In this document: piece by piece, positions 1 through 7,311 of the stretch
How the letters are laid out: every line of letters starts with the position of its first letter
How positions within the stretch are numbered: the first letter of the stretch is position 1
Source of the DNA: Christensenella sp. UBA1259
Lineage (GTDB): Bacteria; Bacillota; Clostridia; Christensenellales; Borkfalkiaceae
Length of the DNA stretch: 14,560 nucleotides
Direction of reading: 5' to 3'
Assembly (NCBI GenBank): GCA_002308755.1
Contig: DBVR01000029.1
Location: forward strand, 7,550 to 22,109
Translations under genes and position numbers: made by a program
Notes under the pieces: generated by a model
Told to the model about the DNA's origin: nothing
Databases searched by the model: none
What the model saw: only the letters and a program-made list of their open reading frames with translations

Positions 1-290
1 TCAAGGGCGAATATCTCGGGTGGTTTTCCGAAGGGCTTACTCTTATAAATTGCAGGATAAGCGGCACGCAACCCTTTTGCTATTGCGAGAACTTAACGCT
101 TATAAACTGTACGACGGAAAACTGCGATCTTGCTTTCGAGTATTCTTCGGTGAATGCCGATATAAAGGGCGGTATAGTATCGGTAAAAAATCCCAAGTCG
201 GGCGTTATAACAGCGGACGAAGTAGGGGAAATAATAAAAGAAGGGGCGGTAATGCCCTGTCACGGGAAAGTTATAATACGTAAAAAGTAA
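1..290 (+). CDS. DUF3737-family protein, C-terminal part (5' end outside window)
   Basis: Reading frame 3 is open from the window edge to TAA at 288-290 and gives about 95 residues with no start, so this is the 3' end of a gene cut by the window. The peptide has the repetitive look of a right-handed beta-helix: YLGWFSEGLTLINC, then ISGTQPFCYCENLTLINC, then a stretch with LAFEYSSVNADI, and a tail with NPKSGVITADEVGEII. The pattern 'LGW-S-LTLI-C-I-GTQP-CYC--L-LI-C' matches my memory of the DUF3737 family (about 280 aa, biochemical role unknown), so roughly the last third is present. A strong hairpin terminator follows 15 bases after the stop, so this gene ends its own transcript. The overlapping frame-2 ORF at 20-283 is a shadow. 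The family call is from pattern memory, not a search. Confidence 0.75.
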   Translation, partial: KGEYLGWFSEGLTLINCRISGTQPFCYCENLTLINCTTENCDLAFEYSSVNADIKGGIVSVKNPKSGVITADEVGEIIKEGAVMPCHGKVIIRKK

Positions 291-305
291 GGAAAAACAT
301 AACGG

Positions 306-345
306 AAGCCTCCGTCGGAAAGTGGTTTCCGACGGAGGCTTTTAT
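306..345 (+). terminator. Rho-independent terminator after the DUF3737 gene
   Basis: A perfect 15-bp stem (arms 307-321 and 326-340, AGCCTCCGTCGGAAA and its complement) closes on a GTGG tetraloop. It can extend by one A-T pair (306/341) and is followed by a short TTTAT run. The stem is strong and the U-tract short. It separates the DUF3737 gene from the promoter at 440. Confidence 0.85.
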
Positions 346-439
346 CGTAAAGTCTGGCGTTTTACGGCGTATAAAGGCGTGATTAAAAATGAATTTATTC
401 ATTAAAAAACCGAAAAAACCGAAAACCCGCTAAAATCAG

Positions 440-468
440 TTGACTATCCCGCACAAAAATGATAAAAT
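440..468 (+). promoter_or_regulatory. Sigma-A promoter for the 519-aa lipoprotein gene
   Basis: TTGACT (440-445) and TAAAAT (463-468) are separated by 17 bases, and a TG sits one base before the -10 (extended -10). Transcription would start near 475, giving a leader of about 70 bases before the ATG at 547. Upstream is A-rich DNA (380-420) that could act as an UP element. Confidence 0.7.
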
Positions 469-485
469 AACAAAACAATATATAA

Positions 486-520
486 CTGTGGAGTAGTGTA
501 AGGTTTACGCTTTTCCACGG
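486..520 (+). other. Predicted 5'-UTR hairpin ahead of the lipoprotein gene
   Basis: The leader can fold into an outer 7-bp stem (CTGTGGA 486-492 with TCCACGG 514-520, one G-U pair), a symmetric 3x3 internal loop, and an inner 6-bp stem (GTGTAA 496-501 with TTACGC 505-510) closed by GGT. It ends 11 bases before the GGAAGG ribosome binding site at 532-537. No U-tract follows, so it is not a terminator. It may stabilise the mRNA or bind a regulator. It does not match a riboswitch class I know. Confidence 0.4.
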
Positions 521-546
521 CGGGAGCAGACGGAAGGTAATTTTTA

Positions 547-2106
547 ATGAGAAAATCCGTAAGGTTTTTAAGCCTTATAGCCTTGATTTTAACGGTTTGC
601 GCGTGCGCTTTTGCGTTTGCGGCGTGCGGCAGTCCGTCGCTGGATCTCGAAGGGTATATCAAAGTAACCTACGACTGCATGGGCGGTAACATAGATAAAC
701 TCGACACCCGCGTTCTGTACGGAAAGCCCGGTTCGCTTGCCGTAGAACCGAAAGGCACTACGGGTTTCGTCGAAGCCAAAAGGACGAACTATTCGCTGGT
801 CGGCTGGTACACCGCGCACGGCGAAGGCACGTTTACGCCTTCCGCCGACGGGGAGTACGTAAGTTACTACGAGTTTACTCTTGCGGAAGACGGCGAATAC
901 GTCGGGTATCCTTATTATTACGAAGACAGAGACGGGGACTACGTCGCCGTAACGAGAGACGAAGAAGAAGTTTACGAACTTTACGACGCGGGAAACGAAG
1001 AATACAGAAATCTTACGAGATTTTCCGTTGTAACCCGCTACGAACTATACGACGCGGGAAACGCGGCGCACGAATCTTTGCCGAGATATTCCGCGGAAGA
1101 AGGTTACGTTTTATATAAATCTTTCAATCCCGACCACGCGGGACTTACGCGGTATACGGCTAACTACGAGTGGGACGAAAGCTGCCGTTGGAATTTTGCT
1201 ACGGACAGGCTTGGGGAAGAAGATTTCACGCTGTACGCGAGATGGGCGTATAACTTAAAGATTTACTGGGACTTTCAGGACGGCAAGGGCACCGTCTATC
1301 CTTTTGAAGACGGTAAAGACGGCATTGAGATAGAACGTGGAGAAAACATAAACATCCAGTATGCGGAATTTATACCGAGTAAAGAGGGTAGCACCTTTAC
1401 CTACTGGTATAAAGACGCGGAGTGTACCGAAAAATGGGATTTTGCGACCGACGTGTTCCCCACCGACGAGACGGTTACCGCAATAACCCTTTACGCGGGG
1501 TACGTGGAAGGTAACTATACGAGAATAAGCACCGCCAAGGATTTTAAGGACGCGATAAGTAACGACGCCGCGGGCAGATACCTACTTGTAAACGACATAG
1601 ATTTCGGCGGGACGGAACAGAGTTTCTCCAACGGCAAATCGACGATAAACGGCGATAAGGAAACGGTAAGGGGAACGGTATTCAAGGGCGAAATAAACGG
1701 TCTTAATAACACGATATCGGGAATAAAGATAAACGCCGTGGGAAACGACGCCGTTTCCGCGGGGCAGACGGTCAACAAATATTTCGGGTTTTTCGGTCAG
1801 ACGGAAAACGCCGTTATAAAGGACGTTAAGTTGGAAGGGGAAGTCGTATTCGACACTTCTTCCGTCAACAACATATATATAGGCTTAGCCGTCGGCAGGG
1901 ATAAAGGCGGCAGCACGTTTACGGGCGTTACCACCGACTTTACTCTTACGGCAAGCGACGGGGAGACCGCCGCCTGTAACGTAACGGTAAGCGGCGGTAT
2001 CGCGGGAAAGACCGCGACCACTGCGATAACGGGCTGTAACTTTACAGATTCTGCGGCATTAGCGTGGAATATCGATACCACGGGCACGGTAACGATAGCG
2101 GGATAG
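547..2106 (+). CDS. Repeat-rich surface lipoprotein (InlB-type repeats plus beta-helix-like tail)
   Basis: This 519-aa secreted lipoprotein has a basic N-terminus, a hydrophobic core and a lipobox ending FAA-Cys27, so it is probably lipid-anchored on the outer face of the membrane. The start has GGAAGG 9 bases upstream. Residues 38-90 (VTYDCMGGNID ... SLVGWYT) and 212-233 (ESCRWNFATD ... LYARW) look like the two halves of one Listeria-Bacteroides/InlB B-type repeat. Between them lies an acidic, tyrosine-rich insertion (91-209) with three 22-residue repeats starting at Tyr143, Tyr165 and Tyr187. A second InlB-type unit spans about 234-319 (TYWYKDAECTEKWDFATD ... LYAGY). Residues 323-519 begin ISTAKDFKDAIS and contain INGLNNTISGIKI and KYFGFFGQTENAVIKDVKL, the style of GLUG/beta-helix adhesin domains. 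The role is unknown; binding of a glycan, protein or surface is plausible. It lies directly upstream of a peptide importer without a clear terminator between, so co-transcription is possible. Confidence 0.85.
   Translation: MRKSVRFLSLIALILTVCACAFAFAACGSPSLDLEGYIKVTYDCMGGNIDKLDTRVLYGKPGSLAVEPKGTTGFVEAKRTNYSLVGWYTAHGEGTFTPSADGEYVSYYEFTLAEDGEYVGYPYYYEDRDGDYVAVTRDEEEVYELYDAGNEEYRNLTRFSVVTRYELYDAGNAAHESLPRYSAEEGYVLYKSFNPDHAGLTRYTANYEWDESCRWNFATDRLGEEDFTLYARWAYNLKIYWDFQDGKGTVYPFEDGKDGIEIERGENINIQYAEFIPSKEGSTFTYWYKDAECTEKWDFATDVFPTDETVTAITLYAGYVEGNYTRISTAKDFKDAISNDAAGRYLLVNDIDFGGTEQSFSNGKSTINGDKETVRGTVFKGEINGLNNTISGIKINAVGNDAVSAGQTVNKYFGFFGQTENAVIKDVKLEGEVVFDTSSVNNIYIGLAVGRDKGGSTFTGVTTDFTLTASDGETAACNVTVSGGIAGKTATTAITGCNFTDSAALAWNIDTTGTVTIAG
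973..1170 (+). repeat. Three tandem 22-residue (66-nt) repeats inside the lipoprotein
   Basis: Residues 143-164, 165-186 and 187-208 form three in-frame units with an exact 22-residue period. They begin YELYDAGNEEYRNLTRF, YELYDAGNAAHESLPRY and YVLYKSFNPDHAGLTRY. Units 1 and 2 share YELYDAGN exactly, while unit 3 keeps the Y--Y, H and LTRY positions. The DNA of units 1 and 2 is similar but not identical (gaactttac versus gaactatac), so the duplication is not brand new. A related unit occurs in the neighbouring binding protein at 3393-3479. Confidence 0.85.
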
Positions 2107-2128
2107 AAAGTTAATACTTAGCGAAAAT

Positions 2129-2167
2129 CAAAGGGATATCCCTTTGTCGTTTGCGGTTGCAAACGAC
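2129..2167 (+). promoter_or_regulatory. Two adjacent hairpins in the leader of the transporter operon
   Basis: The first is an 18-base perfect palindrome, CAAAGGGATATCCCTTTG (2129-2146). The second is a 9-bp stem, GTCGTTTGC (2146-2154) with GCAAACGAC (2159-2167), around a GGTT loop. They share base G2146, so in their full form they compete by one pair. Neither is followed by a U-tract, so neither is a standard terminator. The gap between the lipoprotein stop and the binding-protein start is 149 bases. The pair could be a processing or stability element, a regulator site (the first is fully dyad-symmetric DNA), or a weak transcription end for the upstream gene. Confidence 0.5.
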
Positions 2168-2255
2168 GGCGATCTTAATTGCGATACGCCGACAGAACAA
2201 ACGAAAGAAATTATCCGTTACAAACGGTTAATAAAAAAATTTGGAGGACAAACAA

Positions 2256-5075
2256 ATGGCAAAAAGAAAAGTTGGCTTAATAGCCTTACTTTTGGCTCTG
2301 GTTATGCTTGCTTCTTCCGCTCTTACCGCTTGCGGCAAGAAGGAAGAGGAAATCGTAACACCGGATCCCAACGAAACGAAGCCGTTAGTTCTGCAAACGT
2401 CCACGATGGACGGAGTTTTCAACCCGTTCTTCTCGTCCAGTGCGTACGATCGTGACGTGTACAGTATGGTAACTACGGGACTTCTTACCGTCGATGCGAG
2501 CGGCGCTATGGTCGCGGGAGACAAATACGCGACGGTTGCGAAGAGTTACGAAGTTATCGAGAACGAAGACGGTACCGTTTCTTACAAGTGCGTTTTAAAG
2601 AAAGGTCTTAAATTCAGCGACGGCACCGCCGTTACCGCTGATGACGTCCTTTTCGCTTACTACGTTCTGTTGGATCCCAAGTACGACGGCAATACGACCA
2701 TGTACACGCAACCTATAGTAGGTTTATCGGAATACCGTAACCAGACGACTCCCGACAAAGCGAAAGAATACGGCGCACTCGCCGATATCGCTTGGGGGCT
2801 CGGCAATGGACTTTCGGAAGAAGATTTCAATACCGCTATAGCGGAAGTCGAAAGCGAATACGAACTCACCTATGCCGATTATCAGGCGTACTGGGGTGAA
2901 GACGCTATTCAGGCGGCAGGCGAAAAGTTTGCGCAGGATATAGTGAACTACGTCGTAGAAAAATATATGGACGCTTCCTATCTCAATTCGTATTTCTATC
3001 CGTTGGAAGGTCTTAACGACGCCCAGAAGATCGCTTACGGCATGATCATGTGGGGATTTGCGGAAGTTACCAGCGAAATATACGCGGAAAATGCAAACGG
3101 TAATTACGTTCTGCTTGACAACGTATACGAAGCGTACGACGAAAACGAAGAATCCCACAATGCGGACGATACCGAGTATTTCAACATGGAAGCGTACGAA
3201 CTTGCGGAAGGATTGGACGGCGCATACGCTCAATACAAAGGCAAGATGTACGATAAGGCGGTTTTGGACAGAAACGGCATCGAATACACCGAAACCTACG
3301 ACTTGGTTGAAAATCCCGATTATGAACAGAGAGATTCCTATGCTTCCTGGAAGATGGTCGCAACCGACTACGACGATTACGGCAATCCGCAGAAAGGCGA
3401 CTACGTAAGAGTTCAGAAAGAAGGCTACGTGGAATACGATGCGACGAAGCACGAAGGTATGACGCGTTACGATCTTAACCCCCAGTGCATCGTTGAAACC
3501 GGCGCAGGCAAAGAAGTTGACGTTCTCGCTGCGAACGCGGACGTAACGCTTGCCGATTACTGGGATGCTTTGGAAGCGGGCTACGCGGACGAAGAGACCG
3601 GAGAAGTCGACTATGCGACACTTTCTTCCGTAGAAGCGGCGAACATAGGTCTTGAAGATTGCTTGAAAGAATTATTTATCCCGAAGAAAGCTGCCCTCGA
3701 CGGCGGTTCCAAAGTCGAAAGCATAAGCGGTATAACCAAGGGCGTCGAAGGCGACTTTGAAACCGTAACCATCACTTGCGAAAAGAAGAATCCGAAGACC
3801 ATTCTTGAACTCGGCGTAACGGTCGTTCCCAAGGCGTATTACACCGCGGGCTGGACTTACACCGAAGGCGAAGACACTATCATCAACGCGGGCGTTGAAT
3901 ACAACAACGCGGCGTTCATGGCGCACTTAAAGACCAAGAACAGCGTACCTATGGGCGCAGGTCCTTATAAATTCGTAAGTTATGCGAACAACGTCGTAGA
4001 ATTCACCCGTAACGAATACTTCGAAACGTTCGGTCTCGGCAACGCAAAGATCAAGACCGTTCGTATGCAGGTTATTTCCGGCGGTCAGGAATACGACGCC
4101 GTTAAAGCGGGCACGGTACACTACGCTACGGCAAGCGCTACGGCGGACGTCGTCAGCGAAGTCGCTACCGTCAGCAGGTTGACGCCTATATTCGTCGATA
4201 ACTTAGGTTACGGCTATATCTGCATCAACCCCGCGGTATATCCCAACATCAACACCCGTATCGCTTTACAGACGGTATTCGATTTAAGTCTCGTTTACGA
4301 ATATTATCCCAACGGCTTGGCGGAAATCATCTACCGCGGTATGAGTAAAGTTTCCTGGGCTTATCCGGAAGGATCCGAAGCGTTGTACGATTACGACGAA
4401 ACGGCAGCTACCGCCAGAGAGTACTTTGAGGCGGCGGGCTACACCTGGGACGGCGACACCATGATAGATCCCGCGACGGGCGAACAAGCGGTGTTCGAAT
4501 TCTATATTCCGAGTAACGCTTCCGATCACCCCGCAGGTAAGATATTCCAGAATGCCAAAGACATACTTGACGGCATCGGCGCTAACGCGCGCGTTAAGGT
4601 TGATACCAGCCTTATATCGCACATAAAGACCGGCGAAACGGGCGTTTACGCGCTCGCTTGGCAGGCGGCTTTGGATCCCGATATGACGCAGGTTTACAGC
4701 ATGAACAGTCAGGCTGACAGCGTTATAGCAAACGGTATCAAGTATATCACGCAGCACGCCGAAGAATACGGTGAGGACGCAGGTACGTTAACCTTCAAAG
4801 ATACGGAATACACCCAGTACGAAGCGCTTGAAGAACTTACCAGACTTATAGCGGAAGGTCTTGAATATATGACACCCGCAGCTCGTAAGGTTTATTACAA
4901 AGATGCGCTCGATCTGCTTGCAAAACTGGTTATCGAACTTCCGACTTACCAGAGAAAGAATCTGTTCGTTTATGACAACACCGTTATAGACACCAACTCT
5001 CTCTCCGCTGAAATCACTCCTTACTGGGGACCGATGGCGGAAATCTGGAAAGTAAGTTTCGTTCAGGGCAAATAA
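2256..5075 (+). CDS. Peptide-type ABC transporter substrate-binding lipoprotein with a large internal insertion (SBP family 5)
   Basis: This is the ligand-capturing lipoprotein of the importer encoded downstream. ATG 2256 is chosen because GGAGG (2243-2247) lies 8 bases before it and the protein then starts MAKRK with a signal peptide and lipobox LTA-Cys26; a TTG start at 2241 would fall on the ribosome binding site. The 939 residues are far longer than the usual 500-600. Family-5 features are clear: FNPFFSSSAYDRDVYSMV (55-72), LKKGLKFSDGTAVTADDVLF (114-133), MGAGPYKF (566-573), INTRIALQTVFD (665-676) and a C-terminal LDLLAKLVIELPTYQRKNLF segment. Between PIVGLSEY (153-160) and the ISGITKG/ETVTITCEKK segment (490-511), where ordinary members have a short connection, lie about 320 extra residues. 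They are acidic and Tyr-rich, partly helical-looking (174-270), and include a unit of the repeat seen in the upstream lipoprotein (380-408). The ligand is not predictable; oligopeptides are the usual family substrate. Confidence 0.92.
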   Translation: MAKRKVGLIALLLALVMLASSALTACGKKEEEIVTPDPNETKPLVLQTSTMDGVFNPFFSSSAYDRDVYSMVTTGLLTVDASGAMVAGDKYATVAKSYEVIENEDGTVSYKCVLKKGLKFSDGTAVTADDVLFAYYVLLDPKYDGNTTMYTQPIVGLSEYRNQTTPDKAKEYGALADIAWGLGNGLSEEDFNTAIAEVESEYELTYADYQAYWGEDAIQAAGEKFAQDIVNYVVEKYMDASYLNSYFYPLEGLNDAQKIAYGMIMWGFAEVTSEIYAENANGNYVLLDNVYEAYDENEESHNADDTEYFNMEAYELAEGLDGAYAQYKGKMYDKAVLDRNGIEYTETYDLVENPDYEQRDSYASWKMVATDYDDYGNPQKGDYVRVQKEGYVEYDATKHEGMTRYDLNPQCIVETGAGKEVDVLAANADVTLADYWDALEAGYADEETGEVDYATLSSVEAANIGLEDCLKELFIPKKAALDGGSKVESISGITKGVEGDFETVTITCEKKNPKTILELGVTVVPKAYYTAGWTYTEGEDTIINAGVEYNNAAFMAHLKTKNSVPMGAGPYKFVSYANNVVEFTRNEYFETFGLGNAKIKTVRMQVISGGQEYDAVKAGTVHYATASATADVVSEVATVSRLTPIFVDNLGYGYICINPAVYPNINTRIALQTVFDLSLVYEYYPNGLAEIIYRGMSKVSWAYPEGSEALYDYDETAATAREYFEAAGYTWDGDTMIDPATGEQAVFEFYIPSNASDHPAGKIFQNAKDILDGIGANARVKVDTSLISHIKTGETGVYALAWQAALDPDMTQVYSMNSQADSVIANGIKYITQHAEEYGEDAGTLTFKDTEYTQYEALEELTRLIAEGLEYMTPAARKVYYKDALDLLAKLVIELPTYQRKNLFVYDNTVIDTNSLSAEITPYWGPMAEIWKVSFVQGK
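3393..3479 (+). repeat. Diverged copy of the lipoprotein repeat inside the binding protein
   Basis: Residues 380-408 contain KGDYVRVQKEG followed by YVEYDATKHEGMTRY. The second part aligns with YVLYKSFNPDHAGLTRY of the upstream lipoprotein after a 2-residue gap. The first part aligns with DGDYVAVTRDEE (residues 129-140 of that protein). A weaker relative may lie at residues 281-309 (NGNYVLLDNVYEAYDENEES...). It appears once here rather than as a tandem array. Confidence 0.6.
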
Positions 5076-5103
5076 TTCGTAGCAATACGGATAACGTAAA
5101 AAA

Positions 5104-5139
5104 TGCGGAGGCGGAGTTTCCGCCTCCGCAGGTTTTTTT
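5104..5139 (+). terminator. Intrinsic terminator / attenuator between binding-protein and permease genes
   Basis: A perfect 12-bp GC-rich stem (TGCGGAGGCGGA 5104-5115 with TCCGCCTCCGCA 5119-5130) closes on GTT, and GG plus seven T residues (5133-5139) follow. It sits 28 bases after the binding-protein stop and 29 before the permease start. No new promoter is apparent in the remaining 29 bases, so the downstream genes probably depend on readthrough. That would make binding protein in excess over channel and ATPase subunits, as is common for such importers. Confidence 0.85.
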
Positions 5140-5168
5140 GGTAACACACAACACGTTAAGGGCGTAAA

Positions 5169-6155
5169 ATGTTTAATTATATCGTTAAAAGGCTTTTACT
5201 CGCAATACTTATCCTTATCGGCGCGTCGCTTATCATATTCTTTCTGGTAAGGCTTATGCCTACCGATTACGTCGATCAGAAATTCGCGGCGGCAGTCGCA
5301 CAGGGCAATATGTTGCCGGAAGATCTTGCGAGAATGAAGGAATTATACGGTCTTTCCGGTTCTATCTGGAACGGGTATCTTACCTGGCTTAAAAACACTC
5401 TTTCCGGAAATCTCGGCGATTCCTTTATATACCAGAAACCCGTCGTCGACGTTCTCGTCGAAAAAATGGGTATCTCTTTCGTACTTTCTTTAATCGCTAC
5501 TATATTGCAATTTATAATAGCGATACCTTTGGGCATAGTTTCCGCCACCAAGCAATACGGCGTAGCGGACTATACCGTTACCGTACTTGCCATGATGGGC
5601 ATATCTCTGCCGTCTTTCTTCTTTGCGGCGCTTTTGATGAGAGTATTTTCCATAGAACTCGGCTGGTTCCCCCTGCAAGGCATGGTGGACGCCACCCGTA
5701 TGATAGAAACGGGGTCTTTGGAGTACTATCTCGATATTCTGCACCATCTTGTACTTCCGATGGTGGTTTTGGTCGTGCTTTCTATCGGCGGACTTATGAG
5801 ATACACCCGTACAAACATGCTCGAAGTACTTAATTCCGACTATATCCGTACTGCTCGCGCCAAAGGCGTATCGGAGCACTCGGTCGTTTATAAACACGCG
5901 TTCAGAAACACGCTTATTCCTTTGGTAACTATGATGGCGGGAATACTGCCGGGGCTTTTCGCCGGCGCAATGATAACCGAAACGGTTTTCGCTATTCCCG
6001 GTATCGGTCAGGCAAGTTATAACGCCGTTATTCAGGGCGACGTGCCCTTTATAATGACGTACAACCTTTTCGGTTCGGCACTCGCCATTATCGGCGTACT
6101 GCTTTCCGATATCATGTACGCGGTAGTTGACCCGAGAGTCAAACTCGGCGGTTAA
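5169..6155 (+). CDS. Peptide ABC transporter permease, OppB/DppB family
   Basis: This 328-aa integral membrane subunit forms half of the importer channel. It opens with the typical MFNYIVKRLLLAILILIGAS first membrane helix and has about six hydrophobic segments (roughly residues 9-27, 102-124, 136-158, 190-212, 251-273, 296-320). The cytoplasmic EAA loop that docks on the ATPases is at 224-250 (DYIRTARAKG, then AFRNTLIP). ETVFAIPGIGQ (271-281) is the family's conserved segment and DPRVKLGG is the usual C-terminus. Length is normal. The ribosome binding site AAGGG (5158-5162) is 6 bases before ATG. The next gene starts 10 bases after the stop. Whether it is Opp- or Dpp-type cannot be decided from sequence alone. 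Confidence 0.95.
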   Translation: MFNYIVKRLLLAILILIGASLIIFFLVRLMPTDYVDQKFAAAVAQGNMLPEDLARMKELYGLSGSIWNGYLTWLKNTLSGNLGDSFIYQKPVVDVLVEKMGISFVLSLIATILQFIIAIPLGIVSATKQYGVADYTVTVLAMMGISLPSFFFAALLMRVFSIELGWFPLQGMVDATRMIETGSLEYYLDILHHLVLPMVVLVVLSIGGLMRYTRTNMLEVLNSDYIRTARAKGVSEHSVVYKHAFRNTLIPLVTMMAGILPGLFAGAMITETVFAIPGIGQASYNAVIQGDVPFIMTYNLFGSALAIIGVLLSDIMYAVVDPRVKLGG

Positions 6156-6165
6156 AGGTGGTATC

Positions 6166-7299
6166 ATGGAAGAAAAATACGAGGTAATAAACGAAACCGA
6201 AACCGCAAACGAAAACCTTTCGGAACGGAACGTTTCGGAAGAAACGGAAAATAAAACGTCCGCGCCTACGGAAGCGGAACTGGAACTTTCCGCCGCGGAA
6301 AAGGAAAACAAAGTCAAGATAATGTCGCAGGGGAGACTGGTCGCAAAACGGTTTTTCCGCAGCAAACTGTCGGTTATAGGGCTTGTGGGCATTATATTCC
6401 TTTTCATGTTCTCCTTTTTCGGACCGATGTTCTCGCCCTACGGGGAAACCGAAATAATTTCTTCGGCGACGAGAGAAGTGCGCACTATTTATTCGTGGGA
6501 TACCGGCGAAAGCGATCCCGAGACGGGCGAAAGGATATTTATGTACGAGATCCGTACCGCGACGGTGGCGAATAAAGCCGCGCCCAGCATTAAAAACCTG
6601 CTGGGCACCGACACCATGGGTATGGACGTTTTGACGCGTCTTATGTACGGCGGAAGAATATCGCTTCTGATATCTTTTATCGTCGTATTCCTGGAGGAAT
6701 TTATAGGTATTATTTTAGGCGGACTTGCGGGGTATTTCGGCAAGTGGGTGGATAACCTTATAATGCGTATCGTGGATATACTGAACTGTATCCCCACGCT
6801 TCCTATCCTGCTTATCGCCTGTTCTATTTTGGACAGCTGGAATTTCGAACCGAAACTTCGGATCTACCTTCTCATGGTAATACTTACCGTGTTCGGGTGG
6901 ACGGGCACGGCAAGACTCGTGCGCGGGCAGATACTTATGCTCCGCGAACAGGAGTTTATGGTCGCCGCCGAAGCGACGGGACTTTCCACCAAGCACAAGA
7001 TCTTTAAGCACCTTCTCCCCAACGTACTGCCGCAGATAATAGTGTCGGCGACTTTGGGGCTGGGTAGCGTTATTCTTTACGAATCTACGCTTTCGTACTT
7101 AAATCTCGGCGTACCGTTCCCGTACGCGGCGTGGGGCTCTATGATAAGCCTTGCTTCGCCGTCGGCGGGGCCCGAAATACTGCAACACTATCCCAACCTT
7201 TGGATACCCGCGGGTGTTCTGATAGTTATGGCGGTGTTGAGTTTCAACTTTATAGGCGACGGGCTGCGCGACGCTTTCGATCCCAAAGCCAAAAAATAA
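6166..7299 (+). CDS. Peptide ABC transporter permease, OppC/DppC family, with acidic N-terminal tail
   Basis: This is the second channel subunit, 377 aa. ATG 6166 is preferred over an upstream in-frame ATG at 6127, because 6166 has AAAGGTGG (6155-6161) just upstream and 6127 would lie inside the oppB-like gene. Core features are the first membrane helix at about 68-86, LGTDTMGMDVLTRLMYGGR (147-164, the family's LGTD..G.DVL.R..YG.R signature), the EAA loop FMVAAEATGLS...HLLPNVLPQ (264-290), and a C-terminus ending FIGDGLRDAFDPK. The N-terminal 50 residues are unusual: Glu-rich, with about 15 Glu and few basic residues, and no obvious fold. They precede the KRFFRSKLSVIGL start seen in ordinary members. 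The next gene begins 12 bases downstream. Confidence 0.95.
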   Translation: MEEKYEVINETETANENLSERNVSEETENKTSAPTEAELELSAAEKENKVKIMSQGRLVAKRFFRSKLSVIGLVGIIFLFMFSFFGPMFSPYGETEIISSATREVRTIYSWDTGESDPETGERIFMYEIRTATVANKAAPSIKNLLGTDTMGMDVLTRLMYGGRISLLISFIVVFLEEFIGIILGGLAGYFGKWVDNLIMRIVDILNCIPTLPILLIACSILDSWNFEPKLRIYLLMVILTVFGWTGTARLVRGQILMLREQEFMVAAEATGLSTKHKIFKHLLPNVLPQIIVSATLGLGSVILYESTLSYLNLGVPFPYAAWGSMISLASPSAGPEILQHYPNLWIPAGVLIVMAVLSFNFIGDGLRDAFDPKAKK

Positions 7300-7311
7300 C
7301 AGGTAGCAACG

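Noticed and set aside
20..283. 87-aa plus-strand ORF
   Set aside because: It overlaps the DUF3737 frame along its whole length; the DUF3737 frame gives recognisable protein and ends just before a terminator.
388..403. AATGAAT-TT-ATTCATT inverted repeat
   Set aside because: Pure AT-rich dyad upstream of the 440-468 promoter; could be an operator but is easily chance in this composition.
2241..2255. Upstream TTG start for the binding protein
   Set aside because: The TTG lies on the GGAGG ribosome binding site; ATG 2256 has correct spacing and starts a normal lipoprotein signal.
2724..3452. 242-aa minus-strand ORF
   Set aside because: Antisense to the binding-protein insertion; hydrophobic Val/Phe-rich translation typical of reversed acidic codons, with no ribosome binding site seen.
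5490..6407. 305-aa minus-strand ORF
   Set aside because: Antisense across two clear permease genes; His/Tyr/Lys-rich nonsense-like protein.
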